From Hydractinia symbiolongicarpus (lineage: Eukaryota > Cnidaria > Hydrozoa > Anthoathecata > Hydractiniidae), in assembly GCF_029227915.1 (NCBI RefSeq), contig NC_079886.1, forward strand, positions 11,985,501-12,049,500: a stretch of 64,000 bases of DNA, in the 5' to 3' direction. Below are positions 43,263 to 53,311 of the stretch, piece after piece. The notes beneath the pieces are model-generated. The model did not search any database. It had not been told where the DNA came from and saw nothing but the letters and a program-made list of their open reading frames with translations. How positions within the stretch are numbered: position 1 is the first letter of the stretch; each line of letters begins with the position of its first letter. The position numbers were made by a program, and so were the translations under genes.

Positions 43263-43436
43263 CATAGTCATAAGAAAAAAAGATAGTCTGGTGACAAACA
43301 ATGGCCTATTGTTTTATGTTTTGCAAGCAAATGAAGCTCGCACCCAGATCTCCGATCCTGCACAGAAGTTCAAAATGGCGTATAATTGCCTGTATGTTTT
43401 GGTTTGATTTCATAACAGTTTGATGTTTATTCTAAT

Positions 43437-44436
43437 ATGCCTAGGGAAAATTGCGCAATATTTGGTTGTTCCACTTCCAGAAGACATAAGGATATAAGTA
43501 TTTTCAAAGTTCCTTTGCCAAATAGTGATTTCAACAAGACATGGGGTGAGAAATTGATCAACATCATAACAAAGGATCGTGTGATTGATAAGCAGCTGAG
43601 AAAGCGTATTGATACCTTCAAGTTATATATTTGCGAACGTCATTTCTCGCCTGATCAATTTTATGTTTACCCTACACGTAAGTCACTAAAAGAAGGGGAA
43701 ATACCATATCTGAATCTTCCTAAAAAAAGTTTTCAAACTGTCACCATTAGTAGTGAAAGTCGTTCAACCACTTCTATACAAAAGCGTGAGGAATTCCTAG
43801 TTTTTCAAGATTTATCTCCGCCACCATCTCCTTCCACAATTTATAAAAGTTTTTCTGATTTTAAACAACGCATCGTGAAACTTTCATTAAGTAAAAGTTG
43901 GCATGTTGATGTGCAGGATACTTTAGTCATTGTTACATGTTTTACCACAGATCATATCCTACCAAAGTATGAAGTATTTATAGACCAATCATTAGCATTT
44001 TCTGTAAGGGTTTATGGTTGGATGTTGCCTGATGACCATGTCTTTTATTCGTTATACAATCGAACATTTTATAACATTACACTTTCAAGTTTTATTTTTG
44101 AATTAACCAATAACTACATATTATGTGGAGGTATTACTATGCTTGATCCTGGTAAAGAATTTAACTATCAAAAACATGTCATACCTAAAAAGTTTAATTA
44201 CCTCTCCTTCCAACAGCAGTCATTTCAATCTCATCTACACCAAGATGAATACTACCGGTGCTATTGGATCACGCCGTGACAACCCGTCAGTGAGAGATGT
44301 AGGCTATAATGATAACACCATCAAAAGCCAATTTTCTGTACGACCAATTGCTGGAAATGTTTGTGCCTCAGGTAGTAGCAAATTTAACCTTATTGATGAT
44401 AGTCCATTGCCAAAAAGAAAGAAAAACTCTCAATAG
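43437..44436 (+). CDS. THAP-domain protein of the two-gene element (copy 1)
   Basis: A 280-codon frame from ATG 43437 to 44279. Residues 1-90 form a C2CH THAP finger: CAIFGC (6, 11), the invariant Trp (KTWGEK, ~36) and CERHF (~66-69). The usual AVPTIF is replaced by EIPYLNLP. A Ser/Pro linker and a 130-residue domain of unknown type follow (SFSDFKQRIVKLSLSKSWHV...YEVFIDQSLAFSVRVYGWML). A conserved end (SVRDVGYNDNTIK, FSVRPIAGNV, PLPKRK) is present but in the next frame, ending at 44436. A frameshift or a small unrecognised intron lies at about 44125-44230. THAP fingers bind DNA; here a role in recognising the element's own ends is an inference. A short upstream reading frame (10 codons, starting ATGGCG) lies in the leader. 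Confidence 0.75.
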
Positions 44437-44458
44437 ATGCTACATCCCGGACATGGAT

Positions 44459-44890
44459 TAAAACTGTCAAACCGGCTATTTTTATAGCCACAATTTTAAA
44501 AAAAAACATTACACTGGCTATCAATATTTTTGGTCACATTCTTTAGTCCCCTTTATACTGGGGACTGGAGGGTTCTAGCAGAAAACAAAATTTTGTAGGT
44601 ACACATGGTATTTACTTCACCTGGAACTTTTTTCAACTCTACAAATTGAAAAATATTTGGAAAAAAACTTGCAATCAGTGATTTATAAGTCACTGAGAAT
44701 ATTTGGCGTTATCGACAAAACCTGTGAATAACTGTCGTTCCTAATTTCTTAACAATAATAAAGTTTAAATAAACAATGTAAATAAATATATCAGGCACGT
44801 AGAATAAAACATATAAGTTAAAGCCAAAACATGTTTTTTGAAAATTTGTGGCTATAAAAATAGCCTTTTTGACAGTTTTTTTAGTCCATG
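44459..44890. repeat. Central inverted repeat with GGCTATTTTTATAGCC hairpins (copy 1)
   Basis: Two ~40-bp arms face each other between the 3' ends of the convergent genes: AAACTGTCAAA, then the hairpin GGCTATTTTTATAGCC, then CACAA...TTTT at 44459-44505, and the inverted copy at 44840-44890. Each hairpin has a 6-bp stem and a T/A-rich loop. The same arrangement is found in copy 2. Confidence 0.85.
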
Positions 44891-44910
44891 TCTAGGACTT
44901 GGCAAACATT

Positions 44911-46121
44911 TAATGTCCCAGTTCTTTAGTAATAGCTGTTTTCTTTAGTTCAACTCTCAAAGCACGTTTTTTTGAATTCTGTTTAGCAGCCTTGTGTTTT
45001 TCACGAATATCTTAAGCATATGAAAAGGTGCGAACTTTAGTAAACAATGTTAACATATGCTCCAACAAGTTTAAACTAACTTCTTCATCAACTTGTGGCT
45101 CCACTTCATAACAGGCACTCTTAAAATTAGATAAAATTGAAGGGTTTTCTAGCATCTTGTGGACTATGTTGTGACATACCAATTTGGTTTGGAAATTAAT
45201 AGTTGACAACCGAAATATTTGTTCACATTTAACGAAAACTGCTTGCATTTTTTTGTTTACTCTCCACAAACCTCCACGATCATGAATATTAATATATGTC
45301 TGAGAATCATCGCTATCAACCTTACATGCTTGCAGTAGTGCAATAAATTGTGTGCGATTTGTTAAAGTAGCCTTTGAAAATCGAAACCTAGAATGTAGCT
45401 TGTGAAGAATATATCCACCAAGATAATCTAAACTTTTGAGCTCTTTTTCTGAAATTTCTGCCACCTGTAGGTCTTTGGGTGTATCTTTACCAATGCCTGA
45501 TAAATGGGTCAACATATGATTTGCCACTTCTGCAAGTAAAATATTGCTAAATCGTGTTTCTTCAAATTTTGATGGTAGGATATTTTCCTTCAACATGCCA
45601 TAAAAATACATGTAAAAATCTTCAGCATCCCCAGAATATTTTTCAATCATTGGTCTGAACTTGTTCCATAGTTCAATAGCATCATCAGTTGAAAATAAAA
45701 AATTTTCTTTCGAGAACAAGCATCTAATATTTTCAGGCAAACACAAATCTTTAAAGCATGAATCAGCACATTTATTTACAATTAATTTTAAAGTTAAGGG
45801 GTGAAATTTCTTCAAACATTGTTCTTCCTTTGACAGCTGTGGTATGGAAATACTAGAGTCACAAGAATTTGTTGTGATAGTTGCTGATGTATGTTTAACA
45901 TTGCAATGCCTAGTAAGACCACGTTGTGATTTACAAATTATTTCACAATGTTGACAACGATAAACAGCTTTATTTTTTTCGTTATCCATTACTTCAGTAA
46001 CTACAGCGTTCACATCTGCATTAAAAATTGCATCATCGTCAAGAAAACCACCATCAAGTAACTGAAACAAGTCATCAAGTTCGTCACCAGCTAAGTAATC
46101 TTCCTGTGCTGAAGCCGCCAT
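44911..46121 (-). CDS. C2H2 zinc-finger protein of the two-gene element (copy 1)
   Basis: The frame starts at ATG 46121 and stays open for 369 codons to a TAA at 45012-45014. Homology with copy 2 continues in the same frame for 34 more codons (DIREKHKAAK...ALRVELKK...LGH) to 44911, so the TAA is a nonsense mutation. Features: acidic Leu-rich N-terminus (AGDELDDLFQLLDGGFLDDD), one C2H2 finger at residues 56-77 (CX2CX12HX4H; CQHCEIICKSQRGLTRHCNV), then an all-helical region of about 290 residues (NILPSKFEETRFSNILLAEV, ANHMLTHLSG, INIHDRGGLWRVNKKMQAVF) and a basic tail. Over the first 44 residues 30 are identical with copy 2. I do not recognise the helical domain. Perhaps a DNA-binding partner of the THAP protein. 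Confidence 0.75.
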
Positions 46122-46239
46122 GTTTAACTTTCGTGCAATATCGGAGGGTCGTCCTACCTAAGTTAAGGATACATTGCGTAAACAATGTCGGTGGTCGTTG
46201 CCTCTAGACTATCTTTTTTTCTTATGACTATGGTGATAC

Positions 46240-46306
46240 CTTGGAGGAAAGAATACGGAAGGAAAAACAACTCTTTTAAATCTATTAAAACACTGCGTGA
46301 GGTTCT
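46240..46306. repeat. Right terminal repeat of Polinton A
   Basis: CTTGGAGGAAAGAATAC, GGAAGGAAAAACAACT and CACTGCGTGAGGTTCT match, inverted, the left end of Polinton B (46900-47015). Read inward from 46306 the terminus begins AGAACCTCACGCAGTG. Cut from the Polinton interior by the THAP/C2H2 insertion. Confidence 0.7.
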
Positions 46307-46899
46307 AGCAGGTGTCTGTATAGAAACTTAATTTGAAATTTTGGCGGTTGTGTGACTAAATTATTCGTGAATAACAATTCACAACTATGATTGGTTATAA
46401 AAACAATTAGATAATTTGATGATGAATTTGATAGTATTATCAAAACAAGAAGCCATATTGAAATCGGTAAAATTTCTTTTGTTCTTATGTTAACATAATT
46501 AGCGAAGAAGCACATGCTGGAAACTTTTGTAAACAAAAAGAAAAAGCTTATATCTCGTTTTAAAACGACGTTCTGTTATAAGAAGTTATTTCTTAAACAT
46601 TAATCCAGCACACATTTTGTCGGCACTCGTCCGGCGCATATCTATCTATATTGTTTTTCATGATCAAAGTGGTATACTCAAACCTGCAAAAATAGGTTAA
46701 TATCATGGTTAAACGCTTATTTCCAAACGTATTGTTGAAGTTTTTAACAGCAATGTTTACCGTCTTATATTAGGCACACTTTCCATACAATAATCACGTG
46801 CCTGCAGCGTGTTACAGTCAGATTTCAATAGAAAAAAGTTAGCCCCTATTAAAGGAGAATATGGAATTTGATCATTTTTTTGCGAAAAAGACTCGGTCG
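46307..46899. other. Spacer between the two Polinton ends
   Basis: 593 bp of AT-rich DNA without genes or repeats shared with the Polintons; probably the host sequence into which they inserted, or a rearranged remnant. Confidence 0.5.
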
Positions 46900-47229
46900 A
46901 GCACCTCACGCACTGATTCTTTTGAAATTAAAAACAATAGAAAATTCAATACATTTAAAGCGTACAGAAATGAAGTTGTTTCTCCTTCTGTATTCTTTCC
47001 TCCAAGGTGATACGAAGTATTAATCCATAGATTGAGATGATTATTAGAGAGATGTTCAGGCGTAATGAACCAGTCTGGAATATACGTGAGTATATATAAG
47101 GATCAATCATAACGGCATTATAACACCTGCGCCTTGAATTCATCCGGAATATGCTTAAGCATATGTGAATATTCTTCAATGAATCTGTTGCATATTCCCT
47201 CATTCGTTTTATATTTTTTCTCTAATTCT

Positions 47230-47412
47230 CTAAAGTAGCATCTCAAAAGTAGGCTTGACTGTTGGTCTTGATGTTCTCTGAGGTGCTTCCTGTGGTATTT
47301 CCCTAGGTGTTTTTAATAAGGAGATAAGATCAACCTTCAGTAGCCTGGAATAGCGTTTCAAACCACGTTCCTTTGCCATTGCACGCAATTCTTTGACGGT
47401 TCTTGTGTTCAT
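47230..47412 (-). CDS. SAP-like DNA-binding protein
   Basis: A 60-codon frame: MNTRTVKELRAMAKERGLKR, then YSRLLKVDLISLLKTP and a Pro/Thr/Gln-rich end. The first 35 residues show the SAP pattern (short helix, G-L, helix with KxxLI). SAP motifs bind AT-rich DNA. It lies next to the terminal repeat of Polinton B. The ATG is the only candidate start; the frame ends in LL followed by a stop. Confidence 0.55.
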   Translation of the reverse strand: MNTRTVKELRAMAKERGLKRYSRLLKVDLISLLKTPREIPQEAPQRTSRPTVKPTFEMLL

Positions 47413-47499
47413 CTTTTTATTATAGATTTTTTACATGGTCGGAACATTTTGAATTATTTTACTCCACTTGCGCATGATACCTTCGTCATGCGCAGATGG

Positions 47500-47720
47500 G
47501 GTGTCGGGGGATCTCTAGAGAAGCGGGCGGTTTTCCGCTTGAACCCCAAAACTATGCGGATCTCCATAGTATCGGGGGGTTTACGCCTGAACCCCAAAAA
47601 TTTACAGATATCCATCGGATCTCCATAGAAGCGAGGGGTTTTCCACTTGAAAACTAAGAACAGGTGGATCTCCATAGAAGCGGGGGTTTTGCGCTTGAAC
47701 CCCAAAACTATGGTTTGAAC
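47500..47720. repeat. GC-rich minisatellite, about 4 units of 50-60 bp
   Basis: Each unit carries GGATCTCCATAGAAGCGGGG, then GTTTTCCGCTTGAACCCCAA and AACTAT. The units differ in length. An open frame on the minus strand across them is probably accidental. Confidence 0.75.
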
Positions 47721-48077
47721 CCATCCCTACATCTACTAATACTTTCCCCAGCCTTAGCCAAATAGTTCGTTGCATTCCCAAATAAATCGTTCAATATTGA
47801 ATTGTTGAATTTTGCAAGAAATAAACAACCATAGAGTGCTCCCGAGCTTCTCTCAAAAAGTTGAATTCATTCGACTTTTTCTACGCGATTTTTTCTCTCG
47901 AGCTTGTAAACCAATGAAATTTAAGGAAATGTAAACAAATGTGTAATTCATTTTATTCAAAAAAATATTGGAAAAAACAACAATTTTTCTGCACTTTTTC
48001 ATTCATAAAATAACAACATCAAATAAGTAGTGTTCGGTGTTAAGTAGAGCAGAGAGACTGTTAGCATTTTAATTATA
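47721..48077. other. No gene seen
   Basis: AT-rich DNA between the minisatellite and the inverted 0.5-kb repeat. Confidence 0.5.
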
Positions 48078-48571
48078 AACAAGAAGCCCTGCGGCTTAAA
48101 GATTTCCGCCATTACAATAATCTGAACTTTGAAGAGGACTGAGTAATATGGGGAATAAAATCACTGAATATTCTAGAATTTTAGGATTCAATTTTTGATA
48201 ATTATTTTAACTGTAAATCATAGCTAACTTAACTTACATAAACTTCATTTCTCTATAAGAACAATTTAAAAAAAAATAATAAACCTGAAAATTGACGAAC
48301 AATAAAAACAAAATAAGAACACCGGCAAGGCTAAAAATTTATCTATTTTCTCTTTTTCTCTGAAAAACAGCTTGGAAAATATCATTAAAGGTGGCAGCAT
48401 TTTTTTTTTTACATAATCAGTTACGAAAAGTTATTTTCAGACTACATATTCTTATTTTTTCTTTTATAACACACTTGTCACGATTTTATAGCTATAATAC
48501 ATTATCTTATTCAGCCTCAACAATTCCTCTTTAAATTAAAATTCATCAATTATTAATTAGTTCTGCTGAAT
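48078..48571 (-). repeat. Dispersed 0.5-kb repeat, copy 2 (inverted)
   Basis: Reverse-complement match of 30012-30524, from AAGCCCTGCGGCTTAAAG to AATTAGTTCTGCTGAAT, with indels. It interrupts the basic protein gene that resumes at 48616, as copy 1 borders polymerase B; both copies thus lie in Polinton genes. Confidence 0.8.
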
Positions 48572-48615
48572 TACGTGCTTGCAAAATTGTAGAGATAAGG
48601 AAATGTATGTTCTAG

Positions 48616-48822
48616 CACAGGCGCACACGCCTACGCCACAGTCAACCAAAACAAGTCGAAGTCCATCCAGTACATAGTGGGGTAAATCCCTATGATGCAG
48701 TGCTTAGTCATGTAGTTCAAGGTAAAGTCCCTTTACAGCAAATGAGTAAAAAGAGTTCTGGCACACCCAGAGGGAGACTCCCCTGCATATCCGCTAATAA
48801 TCAATCAACGCATGCGCAGTAG
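48616..48822 (+). pseudogene. Basic C-terminal fragment of a Polinton gene
   Basis: 68 codons without a start: HRRTRLRHSQPKQVEVHPVH, then NPYDAVLSHVVQGKVPLQQM and a basic tail ending THAQ, stop. It overlaps the start of the next gene by 11 nt. Upstream it is cut by the 0.5-kb repeat. A basic core-type protein is conceivable but not shown. Confidence 0.35.
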
Positions 48823-49218
48823 AGATGTGAATTGTTGTAATCAAAATACTACTAATAAAATGTGTATCAGTTGTCAATCAACAAAATTCGATATATTTGG
48901 AACTGTAGTAGTCATGATCTTCCTAGCTGGCATTGGTATCTCCCTCCCACTTATGGCCTTATCAATAGTGAAAGAATCAGAGAGGGACAAGGATAATGAT
49001 CGAAGGATTAAAGACCTAGAGGATGAAGTTTATAACTTTGATAAACGATGGAAAAATGTAAGGACTGCGAACGTATGTTGTATGTGTACGACAGGTGTAC
49101 CTGTGGGCGGAGGTTTGTGGTAAATGGTAAAATGTTGTGTTGGTACTGTTATCAGGAATACATCACGTATAACGGGGGTAGTTGTGTATGTAATCCTCGG
49201 AACCTGTTTGAATTTCAA
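48812..49218 (+). pseudogene. Polinton membrane protein with Cys-rich tail (copy B)
   Basis: MRSRDVNCCNQNTTNKMCIS, a membrane helix (GTVVVMIFLAGIGISLPLMA), a charged stretch, and after a frameshift near 49047 the Cys-rich tail MEKCKDCERMLYVYDRCTCG with WYCYQEYI and CVCNPRNLFEFQ, ending at 49218. Pairs of Cys (CKDC, CTC, CYWYC-like, CVC) suggest zinc binding. Homologous with 42834-43103. Function unknown. Confidence 0.5.
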
Positions 49219-49226
49219 TAAACAAG

Positions 49227-49765
49227 ATGCTACAATTTGAAGAAGAAATTGTCAACCCTAAATTATTCTATTCATTTGCTGCTACCTTTACAGACATCAA
49301 TGATATCAACGTGGACTATCTAACAGTGTCAGATCCAATTCTTGTCAATGGAGGTAAGGATAATCGGTATATTATAGGCTACCATACACGAGACCTCGTG
49401 GTTGCTTTGAGGGTAAAAACACCAAAAATATGGTCCCCGCATGAGGTCACCCGGTACAACGCTAATGCAGAACCAGCAATGAGTCTTGAATTTGTAGAGT
49501 ACCCCGACTGCGTTATGAAGTATAGTCAAATCTGGTCCAAGATCGAGGAGTTCATTTCTGATCAATTGACGACAGAGCCCGTGAAAAAGAGCGTTACGTG
49601 AACGCCAAGCTTAAATACTACAAGGACGCGATCGCGACTAAATTCCACGGTATGCCAGTACCCTACGATGAACCCTGCCAAGTCAGTGCCATCCTGGCAC
49701 TATCATCGGTGTATATGCAAGTTAAAAACTACTATGCTCAGGTACATGTTGTGGAATGTCGATAA
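49227..49765 (+). pseudogene. Polinton conserved protein (copy B), one frameshift
   Basis: Starts MLQFEEEIVNPKLFYSFAAT, continues with VSDPILVNGGKDNRYIIGYH and SQIWSKIEEFISDQL to 49601. After a frameshift near 49590 the conserved end follows: NAKLKYYKDAIATKFHGMPV, YDEPCQVSAILALSSVYMQV, YYAQVHVVECR, stop at 49765. About 175 residues in all. It is one of the best-conserved small Polinton proteins I know from animal genomes, without an assigned function. The start lies 8 bp after the previous stop. Confidence 0.55.
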
Positions 49766-49889
49766 AAGGACTTTAAAAAAGAATGGCTACTGAGTGAGGA
49801 TTAAAAACCATATTTTATAGGCCTACAAGACCTATAAAATCTACAAAATTAAGACTTATACTCAGGTTGAGGCTCTACGTAGCGCTTGC

Positions 49890-50132
49890 ATATTGTACAG
49901 ACTGAAGTTTTTTTAAAACATCATTCCTACCTTCTTCTCGACCTTTCGCAACTAGCTGGGCACGTTCTCGTTCATTGATGGATTCAATGATGTTCTTAAC
50001 ACGCTGAAGTATCTGTTCCTTTAGTATCTCATAACGCTGCTTTTCATGCGTAATGAGGGTGAACTCATAGTCGCTGATTATTGCGGAGAGTAGAGGAGTG
50101 CGCGCTAGCGCACGGAGCGTAGCGAAGCCCAT
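49890..50132 (-). pseudogene. C-terminal fragment of the 223-residue Polinton protein
   Basis: About 70 residues: SDYEFTLITHEKQRYEILKE, then RVKNIIESINERERAQLVAK and GREEGRNDVLKKL, aligning with the tail of 41847-42518 (YRVSHEEYQFILKEVEHY...EQREAILAEGRKQGKHDFV). The N-terminal two-thirds are missing. Convergent with the conserved protein, as in copy A. Confidence 0.55.
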
Positions 50133-50517
50133 TTCCTCATTAAATAAGCCAAATAGAAGTGAAAAGTAAGCACGGTGGAGAGTATATAGGATTTCTATAC
50201 GATTTCGTCCCTATACATCAAATTTATAAAAAATTCTGCCATTTTATTAGTGTTGCCCAGTAATTTTATCTGGTCATTTGTTGGTAAATTTTCGTAAATA
50301 TCTGATTGAGCGAGAGAACGTGTTTTTAGCACAGCGATGGAGTTTTTGTTGTGTTTTAAAGATGGTGCTAAACATAGTCAGCCAGCTAGAAGCGAAATGA
50401 TGAGATTTTTCAAGAAAGAAGTGGAGGTTATGATCACTGTTTTTTAAAGGTTGTGAAAACCCCTTACATACACCTAAAGCTATCTAGCACAACAGTAGCA
50501 GCTAAGCTAGCATAAAA
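50133..50517. other. Flanking DNA, no gene
   Basis: AT-rich. It ends with CATAAAA (50511-50517), the left target duplication of the second THAP/C2H2 element. Confidence 0.5.
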
Positions 50518-50631
50518 CATAGTCACAAGAAAAAAAGATAGTCTAGTTGCGTGGACCGTCGGCATTGTTTACGCGAGCTACTATCCTCAATCAGCCTGGG
50601 ACGGCCCGCTCATCCTGCACAGAAGTTCAAA

Positions 50632-51839
50632 ATGGCGGCGCATGCAGGAGGAGACTACCTTGCAGGCGAAGATCTTGATGATTTATTTGAGTTACTTGAA
50701 GGCGGTTTTCTTGATGAAGATGTGGATTTTAATGTGGAATTAGATGCTGTGATAACGGAAGTGGAAGCTTAAGAAGAAGTTGAGTATCCTTGTCAGGATT
50801 GTGATAAAATTTGTAAATCACAACGTGGCCTGACTAGACATCGCAATGTCAAACACACTACTGAAGTTACTCCTGAAATATCGACGAATGCTGGTCCTTC
50901 ATTACCAAAACTTACTAAAGAAGAACAAATTTTGAAAAAGCTACACCCTTTGAAGTTGAAAGTACTTATCACGAAGAGTGCTGAGATATGCCTTGGTGAT
51001 CAATGTTTACCCAAATCAACCAGGGAAGTGTTTCGTGATTTCAAAGTTTCTAATGATGATGCGGTCAAACTTTGGGAAAAACTGAAGCCAATCATTGGAA
51101 AGTATAACGGTGATGCAGAAGATTTTTATGCAAACTTTTATGGTCTATTGAAAGATAACTTGCTTCCATCAAAATTTGAGGACACTACTTTGAGCAATAT
51201 TATTCTAACAGAACTTGCAAATCATGTTTTAATTCATCTTTCGGGTAATGATAAAGTTGTCGATTCTGTAACTGAAGCTGTAACAGCTATCTCGGAGAAT
51301 GAAAAAAAAGCCTGCAATATGTGGCTGGATTTATCGTTCACAAGCTTTATACAAAATTCCGTTTTTCGAAAAAGTCTTAACAAAGTGAATTCAACAAACA
51401 GGCTGTATCAATCCTACAAGCATGCAAAGTTGACTGTGATGATTCACAGACATTGATCAATATACGCGACCGTGGTGGCTTGTGGAGAGTGCACAAACAA
51501 ATACAAGAACTTTTTCGAGAATGTGAATAAATGTTTCGGTTGAAAACTTCAAATTTCAGCACAACACTAAATTGTCAAGACCTTGTTAAAAATATGCTCA
51601 AAAACTGTTCTGTACTTTCCAATTTCAAAAGTGTCTGTTATACCATTGATCCACAAGTCAGTAAAGAAGTCAGTATGAATCTTCTGGAACACATGCTTAC
51701 TATGTTTACAAGAGTTCGCAGCTTTTCCTATGCTAGAGACATACGTGAAAAACATAAAGCTGCTAAAAAACTTGCAAAGAAAAGATCATTGAGAACTGAA
51801 ATTAAAAAAGCCAGTAGCAGCAAAGACATGGGTCACTGA
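50632..51839 (+). pseudogene. C2H2 zinc-finger gene of the two-gene element (copy 2)
   Basis: MAAHAGGDYLAGEDLDDLFE with the same acidic N-terminus as copy 1, a TAA at 50770-50772, the C2H2 finger (CQDCDKICKSQRGLTRHRNV), and the helical region (LPSKFEDTTLSNIILTELAN). A frameshift near 51315, a stop near 51455 and another near 51528 follow. The tail from 51531 (LNCQDLVKNMLKNCSVLSNF...MLTMFTRVRSFSYARDIREK) to 51839 is open and contains the basic end that copy 1 has lost to a stop. Used together the two copies define the protein at about 400 residues. Confidence 0.75.
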
Positions 51840-51869
51840 TTCATCTAGTTCCAGGCATGAACTATAAAA

Positions 51870-52350
51870 TCTGCCACAATGGCTATTTTTATAGCCACAC
51901 ATGTGATAAAAAAACATTACACATGGCTAAAAATCACAATAAAAATTCATTCCTTTTTTTTTTTTTTCTGGTTGAACTTCAGACAAAAATCAGGATCCCT
52001 CACAGTACGATTTAGAGGTGCCGTGTGAGAAATCCTGTTACTTCATTTACGGTCAATTTAAGATATCAGGATTCCTCTGATTTTCCTGTAAATATATGCG
52101 TGAGTAATTCTGATGCGTTTGAAAAAGTGACAACATTGCAATTTTTCCATAGCAAATAGCTTTCACAAAATAATAGATAGATGGGACATAGAAAAAATAA
52201 ACATACATACTCATCCAATAACCATCTCCTAAAGTGATCCAATGATAGAACAAAGCATCTCCAGTCCCACAATATAAAGAGAACTAGATAAAATTGCCAA
52301 TTAATAACATTTTTTCAAATGTGTGGCTATAAAAATAGCCGTTTTGTTGT
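51870..52350. repeat. Central inverted repeat with hairpins (copy 2)
   Basis: GGCTATTTTTATAGCCACAC occurs at about 51881 and its inverted form (TGTGGCTATAAAAATAGCC) at about 52322, each just after the 3' end of one gene. The spacing, about 440 bp, resembles copy 1 (about 380 bp), although the sequence between differs. Confidence 0.85.
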
Positions 52351-52984
52351 GTGCTTCATTCAAAGTGTAGACATTTTTCTTTTTGGTAATGGGGTGTCAT
52401 CTATCATGTTGAATTTGCTACCACATCCTTGTACATTCCCAGCAATTGGTCTTACAGAAAATTGTGCTTTTATGGTATTGTCATTATATCCAACGTCTCT
52501 CACCGATCAATGAATATTTCAAATTTTGGGATGATGTGGTCTGGTGATAAACAAGTAACAACAAAAAGTGAGTCTTGAGTGTCAATACGCCAACATCTAC
52601 CCAACGAGAGCTTTGAAACACGTTGACTGAAGTCAACAAAATTTCTATATATGGTGGTTGGAGGTGGTGGTGAATCTTGTAAAATTTGGAAATCTTCACG
52701 TTTTTGTATCGAAGTGTTCGATCGAGGTGGAGAGGCTAAGGTCGAAATATTGCCAGATTTTTGTGGAAGATTCAGATGTGGTAGTTCTCCTTCTTTTAAA
52801 CTTTTTCGAGTTGGGTAAACCCATATTTGATCCTCCGAGAAATGACGTTCACAAATAAACAATTTGAACTTGGAAATGCGACGTCTCAGCTCGTCATCTA
52901 CCTCCCTATATTTCGTGATGATATTGATGAGCTCCTTTCCCCATTTTTTGTTTACTTCATTATTTGGCAACGGAACTTTGAAAA

Positions 52985-53304
52985 TGTTGAATAATATTTG
53001 TTATGGTTCTGAAGATATATTTACTTCACAATGTACATACATAAATGTTTACAGTCAGCTTATATATAGTCTTTACATGGAACTTGCTAGAAAATACTAG
53101 TATACAAGAAAAACGTCTAGAATGTTCCAGAAACAAAGATGGCGTCTAATAAGAAACATCAAGAAAGTTCCAAGGTATGTTCTAGAGAGTTCAAGTACAT
53201 ATATACATGATGCAATGTCCATACTACATGAATGTTCAAGAATATTCTGGAATGTTCCGTAATGTTCCAGTAAATATCTGACTAGAGTGTCTGTAATTTC
53301 AATA
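52985..53304 (-). repeat. 3' LTR of the copia element
   Basis: 320 bp, TGTTGAATAAT...TTTCAATA on the plus strand. Contains the same heat-shock-element clusters as the 5' LTR (53120-53132, 53230-53268). Confidence 0.9.
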
Positions 53305-53311
53305 CTCCTCC

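Larger units (their letters stand above)
43263..46232. mobile_element. THAP/C2H2 two-gene DNA transposon, copy 1
   Basis: A 2970-bp element with terminal inverted repeats of about 27 bp (CATAGTCATAAG, a run of seven A, GATAGTCT) and an exact 7-bp target duplication GTGATAC (43256-43262, 46233-46239). In both copies of the element the duplication is preceded by G and followed by C, so 8 or 9 bp are also possible. It encodes a THAP protein rightward and a C2H2 zinc-finger protein leftward, converging on a pair of inverted hairpins. No known transposase core was recognised. TIRs beginning CA, THAP fingers and 7-8-bp duplications recall the P superfamily, but the protein lacks visible P-transposase motifs. 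Inserted in the terminal region of Polinton A. Confidence 0.85.
21979..46306. mobile_element. Degenerate Polinton/Maverick (copy A), left end not found
   Basis: Contains the diagnostic set: protein-primed polymerase B, retrovirus-like integrase, packaging ATPase and capsid protein, plus several small proteins typical of cnidarian Polintons. Nearly every gene has stops or frameshifts. The right terminus is taken at 46306, where the sequence read inward starts AGAACCTCACGCAGTG; Polinton termini usually begin with AG. The right terminal region was interrupted by the THAP/C2H2 element. No inverted copy of the terminus was found near 21-22 kb, so the left end is deleted or unrecognisable. An adenovirus-type maturation protease was not seen. 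Polintons are virus-like transposons related to adintoviruses. Confidence 0.85.
46900..50132. mobile_element. Polinton fragment (copy B), inverted relative to A
   Basis: Begins with the terminal repeat AGCACCTCACGCACTG at 46900 and carries the same genes as the right end of Polinton A, in mirror order: SAP-like protein, Cys-rich membrane protein, conserved protein, and the C-terminus of the 223-residue protein at 49890-50132. Copy A and copy B differ at many positions, so they are separate elements or an old inverted duplication. The fragment ends at about 50132, shortly before the second THAP/C2H2 element. Confidence 0.7.

Noticed and set aside
46955-47203. 82-codon minus-strand frame
   Set aside because: Overlaps the terminal repeat of Polinton B and has no similarity to a Polinton gene.
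47454-47705. 83-codon frame with MEI repeats
   Set aside because: Product of the GC-rich minisatellite; frame kept only by repeat structure.
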